A stretch of DNA of 64,000 nt. It comes from Zizania palustris. Taxonomy: Eukaryota > Streptophyta > Magnoliopsida > Poales > Poaceae. The translations under genes were made by a program, and so were the position numbers. Numbering within the stretch: the first letter of the stretch is position 1; the number at the start of each line of letters is the position of its first letter. The stretch is taken from the NCBI GenBank assembly GCA_019279435.1, contig JAAALK010000080.1, forward strand, positions 30,844,778-30,908,777, given 5' to 3'. The notes beneath the pieces were generated by a model. That model was not told the DNA's origin and ran no database searches. It saw only the letters and a program-made list of their open reading frames with translations. Shown here piece after piece: positions 47,701 to 57,505 of this stretch.

Positions 47701-47856
47701 TTTCTCAGATATCATAATGAGAAGGGTGATATTGAACTTCAATATGTTGATACCCAACACCAGCTAGCCGATATTTTCACTAAACCCCTCGATGCTTCTC
47801 GTTTTGCCTACTTGCGTGGGGAACTTGGTGTTTGTCACCCTTACGGCATTTTGTGA
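44785..47856 (+). pseudogene. pol: pol of Sirevirus 2 (PR-INT-RT-RH), several lesions
   Basis: Pol is in the same frame as gag, separated by one TAG. Protease DSG is in WIIDSGFSCHMTG; integrase shows WHMRLGHMSF, CAPCRHGK, HMDTVGP, RSDNGTEF, PQQNGVVERKN; RT shows QMDVKSAFLNG and YVDDIIFGG; RNase H shows GFSDAYFAG and AEAEYV. In-frame stops lie at 44860-44862 (protease flank), 46087-46089 (after integrase), 47179-47181 and 47491-47493. About 30 codons are missing near 47088 compared with element 1, removing part of the RT thumb/connection. An RNase H catalytic-position Asp is Tyr (47401-47403). The frame ends at 47854-47856 after a normal tail (CHPYGIL). Confidence 0.9.
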
Positions 47857-48970
47857 GGGGCAGCAGATTTTGACTGTCTTGCATATGCTCATTGTGTGTG
47901 AAATTGCATTTACATCTCTTGTACTTATATGCCTGATTTTAATTCATGTAATCATGATAGCTCAACTCTATTTAATATGTCTGAAACATTTTGTGCATGA
48001 TTTTTCTTTCCAAAATCAAATCATGCTCACTGCTTAGTCTTGAATCTAGCATGATTAGGCAGGACTGCTTTAGCTATCTTTTATCTGCTTGATAGCAAGA
48101 CACCTTTTCTTTAGATGCTAAACAATGTAACTTGAAAAATTGTATTCATGAATATTCATCAAGTGCTAACCAATTTGTTCACTTAATTAAACATTCAAAA
48201 ATCCATGATTTGCATGATACAAGCGAAAAAGATTCAGGTGGGTTTGTTTGTCGCACTACTCTATTCTAGACTGCTTACCATTGCACATTGGTCTGAACTG
48301 GGATAGTGTAGTGTATGCCAAAATCAATGCTTTAAGCTTCTGATGCCTTTCATGCCTAGGCTTGGCCTGATTGGAAAGTATAAGGTAGACAAACAAATAT
48401 CCCCTGGCATTCTGAAAAGAACAACAAAAATTCATTTTTTATCAAGTTTGCTTTCAATGCTCCACTTGAACTGGACTTGTCTGTCTAGAGTAGAAATTGA
48501 CTAGCTTTGCGCAGCCCCTGCTTTTACTTGTCTAGTTACCTTGATTGAGTGGTGATGCTTTTATTTCAACATGATAAAATCACATGCTATCATCATGTTT
48601 TTTAGAGAATGTTAAATTGAGCTGAGCACATGAAAAATTGGTATTAATGTTGGCATATTTTTGCTTTATATGTCTTCGCAATTCTGCTCATCTCGAAGCT
48701 TTGCATCTTTTGAATGCTCCTTGATGCTTGCATTGCCAAAGGGGGAGAAATTTTTGAGTTCTCTGTAGCAAGGGGTAAAATAACTCAGGGGGAGTTTTTA
48801 TCTTGCAAAGGGGAGATTTGCCGAAGGGGCTTTTACTCTTTTGGAAAGGGGGAGGAAAATACTTTTGTCAAGTGACATGATTTGGCTTGTTTCTGAGTTT
48901 TTATGGTCAATTGTGTGCTGAAATTTTTCAATTTTTCTTGAACTTGAATTTGGTTGTCAATGCACTCATC
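47857..48970 (+). other. non-coding 3' tail of Sirevirus 2
   Basis: Like element 1, it has a conserved block (about 48230-48420: GGTGGGTTTGTTTGTCGCA, GACTGCTTACCATTGCAC, AGTGTAGTGTATGCCAAA, AAGCTTCTGATG, CCTAGGCTTGGCCTGATTGG), a GGTGATGCTTTTATTT word, and extra GGGGGAG tracts near 48740, 48789 and 48848. Confidence 0.8.
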
Positions 48971-48981
48971 AAGGGGGAGAT
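48971..48981 (+). promoter_or_regulatory. polypurine tract, Sirevirus 2
   Basis: AAGGGGGAGAT ends at the base before the 3' LTR, identical to element 1. Confidence 0.9.
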
Positions 48982-51036
48982 TGAGAAACCAAGGGTTGGT
49001 TTTGGAGTCTGTGATGAGTGATTGACAGATTTTACCCTCTGATTCGAAGGGGTCCCTCCGAAGGGGTTCGGAGGTAGTTTCACTGAAGGGTTTGATGGGT
49101 TTGTTTGCTGCAGCTGTTGCAGCGGAGTGTGCCTGTCGGAGGGGTCCGACAGTACACGATGATTGGGTCGTACCGAAGGTCTCGGTACTTTGGGCGGTAC
49201 ACCGAAGTGTGTATCGAAGGTTGTTTACCCGGAGAGGCCTCCGGGGTACTGGATACACTTGTCTGTTTGTCTATGGTGCGTAGGTGACTTCGGAGGCGAC
49301 AGACGGTTCGTAGCAGGTGAACCTGGGTCAAGCGGGAGGCTTGATGCCAGGGGAGCGGGGAGCTCCGTCATGAAGGCTGCGAAGCGGTCGAGGTGCGCCA
49401 GGAGAAGGCAGTAAGTGCGGAGTGTGGCTCCGGGTGAAGGTACTCCGAGACGAAGTCCTCAGATGCGAGGCACTTCGAAGGGTACTCCGAATGGAGTGAC
49501 TTCGGAGTATGGTGGACCAAGTCCTCAGCAATGAGGTTAGGCATTCGAAGTGTGCTCCGGAGGGAGGCACTCGAAGGTATACCCAACGAAGGTCTTAGAA
49601 GTCGAGGTGCATCGAAGGCATGGTCCGGGTGAGGATCATCGAGGAGTGTGCTCGGGGAGAGACACTACGACGAAGTGCTCATGGAATACTTCATGTGGAG
49701 GCCTTGGACGAAGGAGGGACTTCGAAGGGTGGTACTCCGAAGGTGGGGCTTCAGAGCGAGGCTGGCTTCGGAGCGAGGCTGGCTTCGGAGCGAGGCAGGC
49801 TCTGGAGCGAGGCTGGCTCTAGAGTGAGACTGACTTGAGTTACTTCGTCCATGCATGGATTCGGTACACGGACTGATGGAGTTCGAGCTGGGAGAAGCTG
49901 CGAAGCCGTGGTGGTTCACTCCGAGGTGTTGGTGCGAAGGCCCAAGGGCTTTGACGACTTCTGCTCAAAACCATCACTGTATCGAAGGCTGACTTTGGTG
50001 AAGCGAAGGCCGTCAGGCTCAAGGCTTCTCACCGAAGCTACTGCACCCCTCGCGTGCGAAGGGGGGCTTCAGAAGGGTCCAAAACTGCAAAGGCTAACAG
50101 CGTCTGCTCTGCAAAAGCTGGTGCTGTCCCCTCTGTGAAGCTGACAAAAGAAGCCTCCAAATAAAGTAGACTACCAGTTGTACCCCCCTGTTCTGATGAG
50201 ACAAAACCGGTGTAAACCCTAGGGGTAAAGTAGTCTATTCACAGGGCTAAATAGTGCCTATAAATAATGGAGGCTAGCTAGGTCACATCAACACTTTGAG
50301 CAGTCATTTTTGAGCTCCTATGCTAGCCGCCACATAACTTGTATTCAGATCTGTGAGTTCATTTTGTGTTCCCTGTTCAAGCATTGAAGCTTTGATCCTG
50401 TGTTCATTTACTGCTTGAGCTTGTATGCGTACTTCTCTGCATGCTTTGATCTCTCTGTGTCTCACTTCTTTTGAGTTGAGTTTGTGCTCTGAATCCTTTC
50501 TGGAGAAGTGTGTGAGAAGCCTGTTTGTGAGAAGTGTGTGTTTTTCAGTGTTTGTTCGCTCTGTGTAAACTGGAGGCTAGACATATCTGATTACTAGCGA
50601 AGCACTGTTTGACTTAAGTCGAAGCCTGTTTTCTTCCCGTGTCAAAGTCCTCGGCGAAGTCTGTTCAGTGTGCGTTTAGACCTTCGAAGTACGAAGCCCA
50701 GCACCAGTTGCTGTCGCTGAGTATTTTGTCGAAGTCCGCAGAGGGAAGTCTGCTCTTGCGAAGGGTGAAGTGTGAAGCCTGCTCGAAGGCACTCAGTGTG
50801 CAGAGCCTGCACTGACTTAGCCGAGCTGATCGAAGTCCTCTGAGGGAAGTCCGCTCTTGTGAAGGGTGAAGTGCGAAGCCTATTTTCGGAGCTGTAAAAT
50901 ACCTCCGAACCAGAACTTCGAAGGGTGTGTTCGAAGCCTGTTCCGCAGAAGACAAAATTAAAACAGAAGGCTATTTTAGTTTGAAATTTTAAAATCTCCC
51001 ATTCACCCCCCTCTGGTCGCCGTTTCCCGTCCAACA
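48982..51036 (+). repeat. 3' LTR of Sirevirus 2, 2055 bp
   Basis: It runs from TGAGAAACC to CCGTCCAACA. A TATAAATAATGG word near 50261 is the likely TATA box. The U3 part has dozens of CGAAG/CTTCGGAG words forming short degenerate repeats, with phased copies (GCTTCGGAGCGAGGC) at about 49745-49830. Reading frames within it are repeat artefacts. Confidence 0.92.
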
Positions 51037-51041
51037 AATGC
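51037..51041 (+). repeat. target-site duplication AATGC, right copy
   Basis: It matches 42556-42560. Removing the element and one copy restores transposase-like text across the site. Confidence 0.95.
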
Positions 51042-52112
51042 CTTGATACAATTTGATGCATCGGTGCATGACCATGGTGGTAGATTGTATACTTTTACAA
51101 GTATAGGCCACATACTATATGATGTGTATGATGTGTTCATGTTGTAAAATGGATTGAACCCACCTGTAGCTAAACCAAGCCTTAGGTTTCTTGTATCGAC
51201 AGCAAAGCTTGGATACACATCATCAAAGTCTTTCCAAGCATCACCATCGACTGGATGACTCATTTCATTGTCCACATCAACTCGCTTCTTCTTGTGCCAC
51301 TAGGTCTCCTCAGATGTTGCTTTGGATGCAAGCATCCTCTTTAGCCTAGGTATAAGATGAAAATATCTCAAAACCTTTTTAGGAAGCCGTTTGCCACTAT
51401 CTATATCTATCCACCTACTTTCCTTGCATTTTGGGTAATTGTTATGCTTTGCAAATTCCTTTGAAAACAATACACAATTATTCTCACAAACATGGATTAA
51501 CTCATATCCAAGGCCCAATTCTTTGAGATACTTTTTTGCTTTGTCATATGATTCTAGAAGATCACAATTCGGGAATGACCTTGACAATAACTTCAATAAT
51601 GCGGTAAATGCTGTGTTGCTAATCCTATAGAATGACTTTATATGAAGCTATCTAACTAGAAAAGAGAACCTTGAGTGCATAGAACCCGAACGAAGAACAT
51701 GTTTTGCATCTTCAGGAACTTTAATAAACTTAGGCTGTTGTCCATCTTCTTCTACAACAGTACATAGGTCTGCAAGCATCTCTGCCATACCCTCATCTTC
51801 TTTGTCATGCTCATCCAAATCCAACACATCTACCTGATTAGATTCATTTGTATCCTCTGCATATTCCACAATGTTAGCATCAAATCCTTCTCCATGGTAA
51901 ACCCATCGACTATATGTAGCTGACATCCCAAAGAGATGTATATGGTCATGCACTTCACGCTGACTCCTTGAAGACCGATTCAGACATCTACGGCATGGGC
52001 AACATATAGCATCATCTTCATGATATCTATCTCGAACAAACGACATGAATTGTGCAACGCCCTCCATGTATGTAGCACTGAACCGAGTAGCATTAATCGA
52101 CGACCCATCCAT

Positions 52113-53308
52113 CTACTGAATACAATAACCATAACCTCTAATTAGCTATTAATTATTATTTCCTTTACACAGCAAAAAATCAAAGTATTATGAAAATATA
52201 TCAAGAGTAAAAGAGTAATTTAACATACATGCAATATAAAATTCAACTCCAATTCACTCAAATTCATTCAAAATCAATCAATTTATGACACTAATTAAAG
52301 ACTAATAGCAGAGAACTAAACCTGATTGTGCCCTTGAACTAAACCGACAAGTGGAGATCAAGCCGAACAGAGAATCGCCAAACATTGGGTTACAGACCTT
52401 CCCACGACGAGTTTAGTTTTCATGGCGGCGGTGGCGTCTATAGAAGGCGGTGGCGGTGGCAGTGGCTACAAACGGCGGCGACAGTGGTGAATACACACGG
52501 TGGCAACGGTGGCTACAAAACTATGCAAGGTGATGGCTATTGAAACATCGGCCCCATAAACATTTTAATGGGCCCAAACATTTCAACGGTCCTTGATCTG
52601 TTATTATCACACTGATTGTTATTTCCTACAAGAAGTGACCATTGGTGTAGTTGCTGGGACTCTTTAAACCAAACCGGAGGTGTAGTGTTCGAATCCTATG
52701 AGGACTGCTTTTTGTTGTTTTTCTCGTGGGAATAGGCATAACACTTCAAAAATTTATAGGAAATTTTAGAATACTTTAAAAATTCAGAAATTTGAAAATT
52801 AATATTTTAGATTATGAGTTTCATATTTTAGATTCTTAGATTTTGAGAATTCATAGAAAATTTGAAAAAACAATCAAACACTTCTAAAAATTTGTATAGA
52901 ATTCAAAAGTTTCAGAAATATTTCAATTCCGATGTTATTCCTTCAATGTTTAAAATATTCGATACCATTTTCTTATTTATTTTATCCGAAAAATACTAAT
53001 AAAATATGTACTTTATTTGAAATAAGTGGTATAGTTCAACTTTGAGACTGTACATTTTTTATGACGAAAAACATATTCTGACGGGTGGGGTCTACATGGT
53101 TAAAATGTATAGTTGCACTTCTACGACAAATCTGTGTTAATTTACATGATGAATATTTTCACTTCGTCATAGATGTATGAAGTGGCCGACGCCCACATCT
53201 AACATCCATGACGAATATGTTATAATCGTCATTAATATACCTTATTATGTGACCAAAATTTGTATCGTCATTCTCAAATTTTCATGGATGTAAGGATTTC
53301 TAGTAGTA
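52113..53308. other. 5' region and right terminus of inner CACTA
   Basis: It holds the probable promoter/leader of the minus-strand transposase (a GC-rich GGTGGCGG-type patch at 52420-52520), an AT-rich tract (52740-53000) and CGTCAT subterminal motifs to the terminus. At 52643-52696 two words match RNA polymerase III A and B boxes at tRNA spacing (see findings). Confidence 0.55.
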
Positions 53309-53650
53309 CCGAAGTCCTTAATTGAAGAATTGAAACAATCTTGGAAATGAGTCGAAGCATATGACTACGACCAGAAGCAAAAATTCAACCTTGGAGTTGC
53401 GTATCTATGGTCGGTTTATGGTATACGATATTTTTTCTTGTTGGAGTTATCATGGAAATCTGATATGGCTGATATGTGGTAAGGACACAGATTGTTTTCA
53501 CCTTAATTTTGGGGGTAAGTTCTGTTACTTTGATTGTCATATATATTTTTTGCCCATGGATCACCCATTTAGTTTGTAGAGGAACACTTTTTTGCCAAGA
53601 CATTTAAGCAGTCCAATGATCGCTGCTATGCTAAATGAGTTGGTCCTTAA
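53309..53650 (+). repeat. direct duplication flanking inner CACTA, right copy
   Basis: It is the second copy of 32905-33258. It continues into new transposase text after TCCTTAATAAAATTGG, whereas the left copy ends at CCCTTAA at the inner element's left terminus. Confidence 0.9.
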
Positions 53651-54052
53651 TAAAATTGGAGATGGGCTTGTAGGATTTAGAACCGAGCATAACTGAACCC
53701 ACATATGTGGATTATGAGAACTATCGTATGTCAAATTGCTGATTCAGATGCACACCATTGACGTCATGCATCGGGAACATAATGTTGTTGAAAGCATCAT
53801 AAGCACATGCATGTATTTTATAATATAAAGGCGAGGAGGGATTTAGCTAAGATTTATAATCGACTAACCCTTAAGTTGACAAACAGTGGTGGCAAGCCAT
53901 GTACGCCATTTTGTTTAAAACTTAGAGAAAAGAAACAAGTAATGAGGTGGTTGAAAAATTTGAAGTTTCTAGATGGTTACGCTACAGGCTTCAAAAGAGA
54001 TATGAATTTGAAGATAGAGAAGTTAAATGGATTGAAAAGTCATGATTACTAA
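53309..54052 (+). pseudogene. TNP2-like transposase remnant, outer element, right part
   Basis: After the duplicated segment come an unmatched stretch (53650-53810) and an open end (53807-54052) containing NSGGKPCTPFCLKLREKKQV and WLKNLKFLDGYATGFKRDMN. This is a region before DUF4218 in CACTA transposases. The rest of the C-terminus (DUF4218/DUF4216) is missing. Multiple stops occur in the first part. Confidence 0.75.
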
Positions 54053-54059
54053 TTGCTTT

Positions 54060-54310
54060 TCATACCATTTTGTAGGATGTGGAGAGTTTGGGGCGGGTGC
54101 AGGACACTGAGGGTGCAGGGTGAGATGACTTGAAGGGTGTCAGGAAGGAGGACGACATGGAGGGGTCCGGGGTAGGATGACTTAGACGGTGCGGAGCAGG
54201 ACAACTTGGAGGGTGTGAATTAGGACAACTTGGAGGGTGTAGACAATGAGGTGGTGGGGGTGACACAACTGCTTCAGGCTCCACATCATCCTCACACTAG
54301 TTCAGGAGGA
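54060..54310 (+). repeat. short degenerate repeats rich in GGAGGGTG/GGACAACTTGG
   Basis: Repeats of about 30 bp (CAGGACAACTTGGAGGGTG variants) join the two outer transposase relics. They may encode a Pro- or Gly-rich N-terminus of the second gene. No domain. Confidence 0.5.
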
Positions 54311-55760
54311 GCCATTGGTCACGCCACCTTTAGCACCTTGGGTTAGAAACAAGATCGAGATCACACCTATAAGTGATGGGATAAGTGATGGGTATGTCTC
54401 TCATACTTTGGTGTTGTGCTTTACTTGTAAATTTTATTTGAATTTATTGACTTTATTATGTGTTTGTAGGTCTTGGATTGAGTCTAGGTTTGACAACACT
54501 TTAAGGATCAGGCAGGTTAACCAGATCTTGGGTAACTTGTGTTGTCTTCACTACCTAGGGGTGGTGACACTTCCGACTAGTGAGCGACAACTCACCACTA
54601 CTTGGGACCACTACCGGTTTGCTCCTGATGGAGACTACGGAACTGCCCAGGGTACAGTGTCACATTTCTTCTATGTATGATTTTTCTTCATGCATGGTTT
54701 TGTCTTCACATATGACTTTTGGAGTTACAGTAGTTTACTAATATTAATGCATTTCTTATTGCATATTTTCTTTTTATAGTTACGTTTTTGGTTGTTAGAA
54801 ATGGACAATTACCATAATCATGTTCTTGTGGTCTTTAAACACAATGCACATAAGGTTGTCAAGGACGTAATTTCCTATTCTCAAATTCAGGTGAACGATC
54901 AGTATTACGAGGAGAAATATGGGCAATGAATGAACAAGGGGTTGTGTTCTTTAGCTATATATTTGACTAAGGAGCAATACCGTTCGGTAAATAATTCTAG
55001 AAACCTTGAGTTAGATTACTTTTAATTCTGCAAGCTTTGGTCTTCAAGTGGTTTTAAGCTGGTTTCTGAGAAGAAAAGATTTTGTCGTGGAATCAATCCA
55101 AAGCACAGACACAGGGATGATGAACATATCTGCATGGCTAAACACATGGTAAGAACTGGTGTTGTGATGAATGCTATATACGTTGTAATGTGACTAACAC
55201 ATATCTATAGGAAGCTCAAACTGGTGTTATGCCAAGTGACTTCGAGGTCTATGTAGGTGTTCATAAAGGACTGATCCTTCAAATCTAGATGAATTGTGTA
55301 GTCACACGGCCACAAATCATTCGGTGAGGTGTTAACAATTTTAAGAGTTTACACCATTTTTCTCTATCTAATCGACATTGCTGATTTTTTTATATATGCA
55401 ATATGATCAACAAATGGTGAAACTCCGTGGAAAGGAGTATGAATGGTGGAAGGAAACCATCAACCCAATGGTTGTGTACTCTAGTGGAGATGAAAAAAGT
55501 CATGGACGATGAAACGATGCTTCTCAATGGTTGTGTATGGTACTATAATAGTAAAATATCTATTCAATGTTGCGGGTATTCCATGTTCAATGTAATAATT
55601 GACTCAAGGAAGGTGAGAGCTCAGAAGTCAAGTCAGCCGTCATAGAGCTTCTCAGGGGTTAGCTCTAGTCGTCGCTGCTCAGAAGATGGCTCACAAATTA
55701 TTAGGCTGATGGAGGCACTGAGGCAGCAAGACGAGTACTATGGTGCTTACTTAGCACAAC
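54311..55760 (+). pseudogene. TNPA/PTTA-type protein remnant, outer element
   Basis: Exon-like pieces were followed in order: SWIESRFDNTLRIRQVNQIL (about 54470), LTTTWDHYRFAPDGDYGTAQ (about 54590), FVVRNGQLP-like text (about 54790) and KEQYRSVNNSRNLELDYF (about 54970). KKRFCRGINPKHRHRDDEHI (about 55070) and KEYEWWKETINPMVVYSSGD (about 55430) come last. Splice-like AG/GT words separate them, but stops occur within several. The order fits the second CACTA gene downstream of the transposase. Weaker family evidence than for 34166-36515. Confidence 0.5.
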
Positions 55761-56199
55761 AGTAGGTGATGCTTCAAGTAAGTTTAGTGATTGCATTACA
55801 ACTATATAGCATTTAGCAATAGTTTTAAAATTAACTGATTGCATTACAATATGTATAGTAATTAACCCACCAACAAGGCTTTGACATGTCACTATTCCAA
55901 CCTTCCCCACCACCATTTCCATTTGGTATTCCTGAAGCTCAGGTATATTCTCTCTCTTAGCTATTTGTATTTCACAGGTAGCTTGCATACCTTCTGGCAT
56001 GTTACTTTGTTTTAATGTCTGTTTTACATGAATGAAAATTTAAAAGGTTATTTAGGTTTGCTTATTAGTTGATAATGTTTCCTCACATTTATATATTACT
56101 TTAGATTCTTCATACTCCCGCTCAGGACGAAGTCTTAGCTTCAAATGTTCATGAGTAGCACGCCACTACTCCGAGAGGCAGTGGCCACAATTCTAACCA
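55761..56199 (+). other. end of the outer element's second gene, unresolved
   Basis: Translated text includes SLFQPSPPPFPFGIPEAQ (about 55885-55940), a Pro-rich tail of the sort seen at CACTA second-gene C-termini. The rest is AT-rich. Confidence 0.35.
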
Positions 56200-56580
56200 A
56201 CCAAGTAAGGATTGTGACTGACTTTGAATGTTATGTTCTGCATATGACTTGTGAATTTGAAGACGACTTGTGACTTTGAATACAACTTGTTACTTTGAAT
56301 GTGTCTTGTACCTTTAAATGTGATTTGTGATTTTGAATACGTTAGTTTTGTGAATGTGAATGGTTTGTGAATGTGAATTTGTTTGGTTTGTGAATGTGTT
56401 TGTGGATGCATGTGAATGTGAATTTGTTTGGCTTGTGAATGTGTTTGTGGATGTAAATGTGAATGTCTAAGATTTGTGAATTAATGTGAATGTGAATGTG
56501 AATTTGTTTGGTTTGCGTGTGTTTGTGGATGTGAATATGTAAGATTTGTGAATTAATGTGAATGTAAATATAATGTAACA
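56200..56580 (+). repeat. GTGAATGTG-rich minisatellite
   Basis: There are many irregular copies of TTGTGACTTTGAATGT and GTGAATGTGAATTTGTTTGG with periods of about 20-35 bp. It lies just inside the right subterminal array of the outer CACTA. Confidence 0.85.
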
Positions 56581-56589
56581 GAAAAATGC

Positions 56590-56908
56590 AAAAAATAGTA
56601 ACTTTTGTCGGCTATGATCAACTGACGAAAGTTATTAGCAGTTAACTTCTGTCAATTAACCATAGCTGATGGAAGTCATTGTCAATACGAAAGTTAACTA
56701 TTTTTCCGTCGAATGTATAACTTCCGTCAGTCACGCTTAGTCAACAAAAATTAATTATCTTTCATCGGTGACTGATGAAAGATCATCAACTTATGTGTAG
56801 TAGTTTCTGTCGGTCAAAAAAGAAAGTTAGCATTTTTCGATGGATTTGGTTTAATTTCCATCAGCTTTGTAGCTTTGTCCCAGAAAAGTTTTCAGTTTTC
56901 TTACTGTG
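56590..56908 (+). repeat. subterminal motif array and right terminus of outer CACTA
   Basis: About ten copies of ACTTYYGTCGGCTATG/CTGACGAAAGTTA-type motifs in both orientations run up to the terminus ending CAGTTTTCTTACTGTG. Confidence 0.75.
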
Positions 56909-57205
56909 CATGGCAGCTTGTCCCATCTTTCGGCCGTACGTGTAAGACCCGTGCAGTACTTTTCAATACGTGTTTATTTACGGTTCAAATACCGTGGTAG
57001 CTCGTTCCATCTTTCGGCCAAACGTGCGAGACCAGTACATTTCAATAATGCGTGTTCATTTATAGTTCGAATACCGCGGCCGCAGCTCATCTTATCTTCA
57101 GTCGTCTGATGTCTTGCAAGATCCGTACAGTACGTGTCACGGTGTCAGCGCGTGTTTATTTACAGTTCAAATACCGTGTGGCAGTTTGTCGCATCTTCCG
57201 GCCGT
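56909..57205 (+). repeat. ~84-bp tandem array, right part (about 3.5 units)
   Basis: Units continue the left array after the CACTA: TGGCAGCTTGTCCCATCTTT, CGGCCGTACGTGTAAGACCC, TTTCAATACGTGTTTATTTA, ACGGTTCAAATACCGTGGTA, with more divergence and spacing of about 80-95 bp. It ends about 15-20 bp upstream of a TATA box. Confidence 0.85.
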
Positions 57206-57216
57206 GCAAGACCAGC

Positions 57217-57230
57217 TAATTATATATATA
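57217..57230 (+). promoter_or_regulatory. candidate TATA box of the secreted-protein exon
   Basis: ATTATATATATAACC lies about 150 bp upstream of the ATG at 57375, after the repeat array. The leader between holds AGCTAGC/GTAGCTAGCAGCTGAG words and a CA-rich start-like region near 57255. Confidence 0.5.
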
Positions 57231-57374
57231 ACCACTTGATGTAGTGGGTGACTCCGATCCTTGGGTGCAGTGCCTACATATACGTCGCTCCCCTGATCGT
57301 TTGGCACAAGCTAGCACCTGTAGCTAGCAGCTGAGACAGTTCTCTCACCATTCGACACACCTCGTACGTACGGC

Positions 57375-57505
57375 ATGCCGGCGATCACCGGGCGGCCGTC
57401 CCTGGCCCGGTTACGCGCGATAATCCAGCTCGTCCTGCTGGTTCTCGTGGTTGCCGGGGGCGTCCTCGTCGTGCCAACGACGGCCACGTTTAGACCCAAC
57501 TGCTT
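57375..57505 (+). CDS. first exon of a probable secreted small protein (partial gene)
   Basis: The ATG is in good context after a GC-rich leader. The peptide has a basic N-terminus and then a strong hydrophobic core (IIQLVLLVLVVAGGVLVV) ending at a plausible signal-peptidase site before PTTATFRPNCFS. The exon ends near 57505 at a consensus GTGAGT donor (TTCA/GTGAGTACC). The following ~750 bp are AT-rich, and no second exon was recognised before the transposon remnants, so the remainder may be lost or much further away. High GC against AT-rich surroundings is typical of grass first exons. Family unknown; a cysteine just after the cleavage site fits many small secreted peptides but is not diagnostic. 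Confidence 0.5.

Larger units (their letters stand above)
42561..51036 (+). mobile_element. Sirevirus-like Ty1/Copia retrotransposon (element 2), 8476 bp, internally deleted
   Basis: It is bounded by TG...CA and an AATGC duplication and lies in the coding region of the inner CACTA transposase. The 3' LTR is complete (2055 bp). The 5' LTR matches it for about 1 kb, then jumps into gag at about 43591, so the rest of the LTR, the primer site and the gag start are missing. Pol is in one frame but has five in-frame stops and a reverse-transcriptase deletion. By-eye LTR divergence is about 4-5%, clearly older than element 1. Pol is similar to element 1, but the LTRs are unrelated apart from the ends, so these are two families of one lineage. 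Confidence 0.93.
40015..52112 (-). pseudogene. TNP2-type CACTA transposase (inner element), interrupted by Sirevirus 2
   Basis: This is the transposase of the inner CACTA. From the ATG at 52112: a transposase-associated domain (YMEGVAQFMSFVRDRYHEDD, CPCRRCLNRS), then YEAK/LGLGYE-type exon pieces (KAKKYLKELGLGYELIHVCE, KVLRYFHLIPRLKRMLASK, 51600-51300) and HPVDGDAWKDFD, RLGLATGGFNPF, YNLPPW (51275-51060). The coding sequence is then cut by the retrotransposon (42561-51036) and resumes at about 42560 with LIEDLLKL, RTYDALSGSNFDLHVAVLWC, CIYCNKDPLP, IGHRCYLPRTHKWR and HNLDVMHIEKNICNALLG (Transposase_21). DUF4218-like text follows (about 41660-41000), then DUF4216 (VVLFRYEWFSQDG, VFYVEDTLFGQNWCVVQKF, 40634-40390). 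Stops (for example in LLKL*EGV near 42473 and near 51300) and a frameshift near 42530 show that it is dead apart from the insertion. Confidence 0.85.
33259..53308 (-). mobile_element. inner CACTA transposon carrying two transposase genes; 20.05 kb including a Sirevirus
   Basis: The left terminus TACTACAAGAAAAAGCC and the inverted right terminus TACTACTAGAAATCC are imperfect inverted repeats of CACTA type. Both are followed by CGTCAT/ATGACG subterminal motifs (33280-33470; 53060-53300). On the minus strand lie a TNP2-type transposase gene (52112 to 40015) and a TNPA/PTTA-type gene (36515 to 34166), the standard autonomous gene order. Without the Sirevirus it is about 11.6 kb. Flanking bases do not form a 3-bp target duplication; instead a ~350-bp direct repeat flanks it. 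Confidence 0.85.
30740..56908 (+). mobile_element. outer CACTA transposon, split by a nested CACTA; about 26.2 kb with insert
   Basis: It interrupts the ~84-bp array. Both ends carry dense AACTTCCGTCGGC-type subterminal motifs (30775-30925 and 56590-56885). The right terminus inverted reads CACAGTAAGAAAACTGAAAA, related to the orphan end at 5024; the left terminus is eroded. Remnants of both CACTA genes lie on the plus strand: a TNP2-type transposase (31787-33258 and 53309-54052) and a TNPA/PTTA-type protein (about 54311-55760). All are riddled with stops. Without the inner element it would be about 6.1 kb. Confidence 0.75.

Noticed and set aside
49092..50138. Several Arg/Gly- or Ser-rich frames
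   Set aside because: They lie within the 3' LTR of Sirevirus 2 and come from repeated CGAAG/TTCGGAG words.
52636..52707. Candidate tRNA gene
   Set aside because: A and B boxes are present but the acceptor and T stems do not pair.
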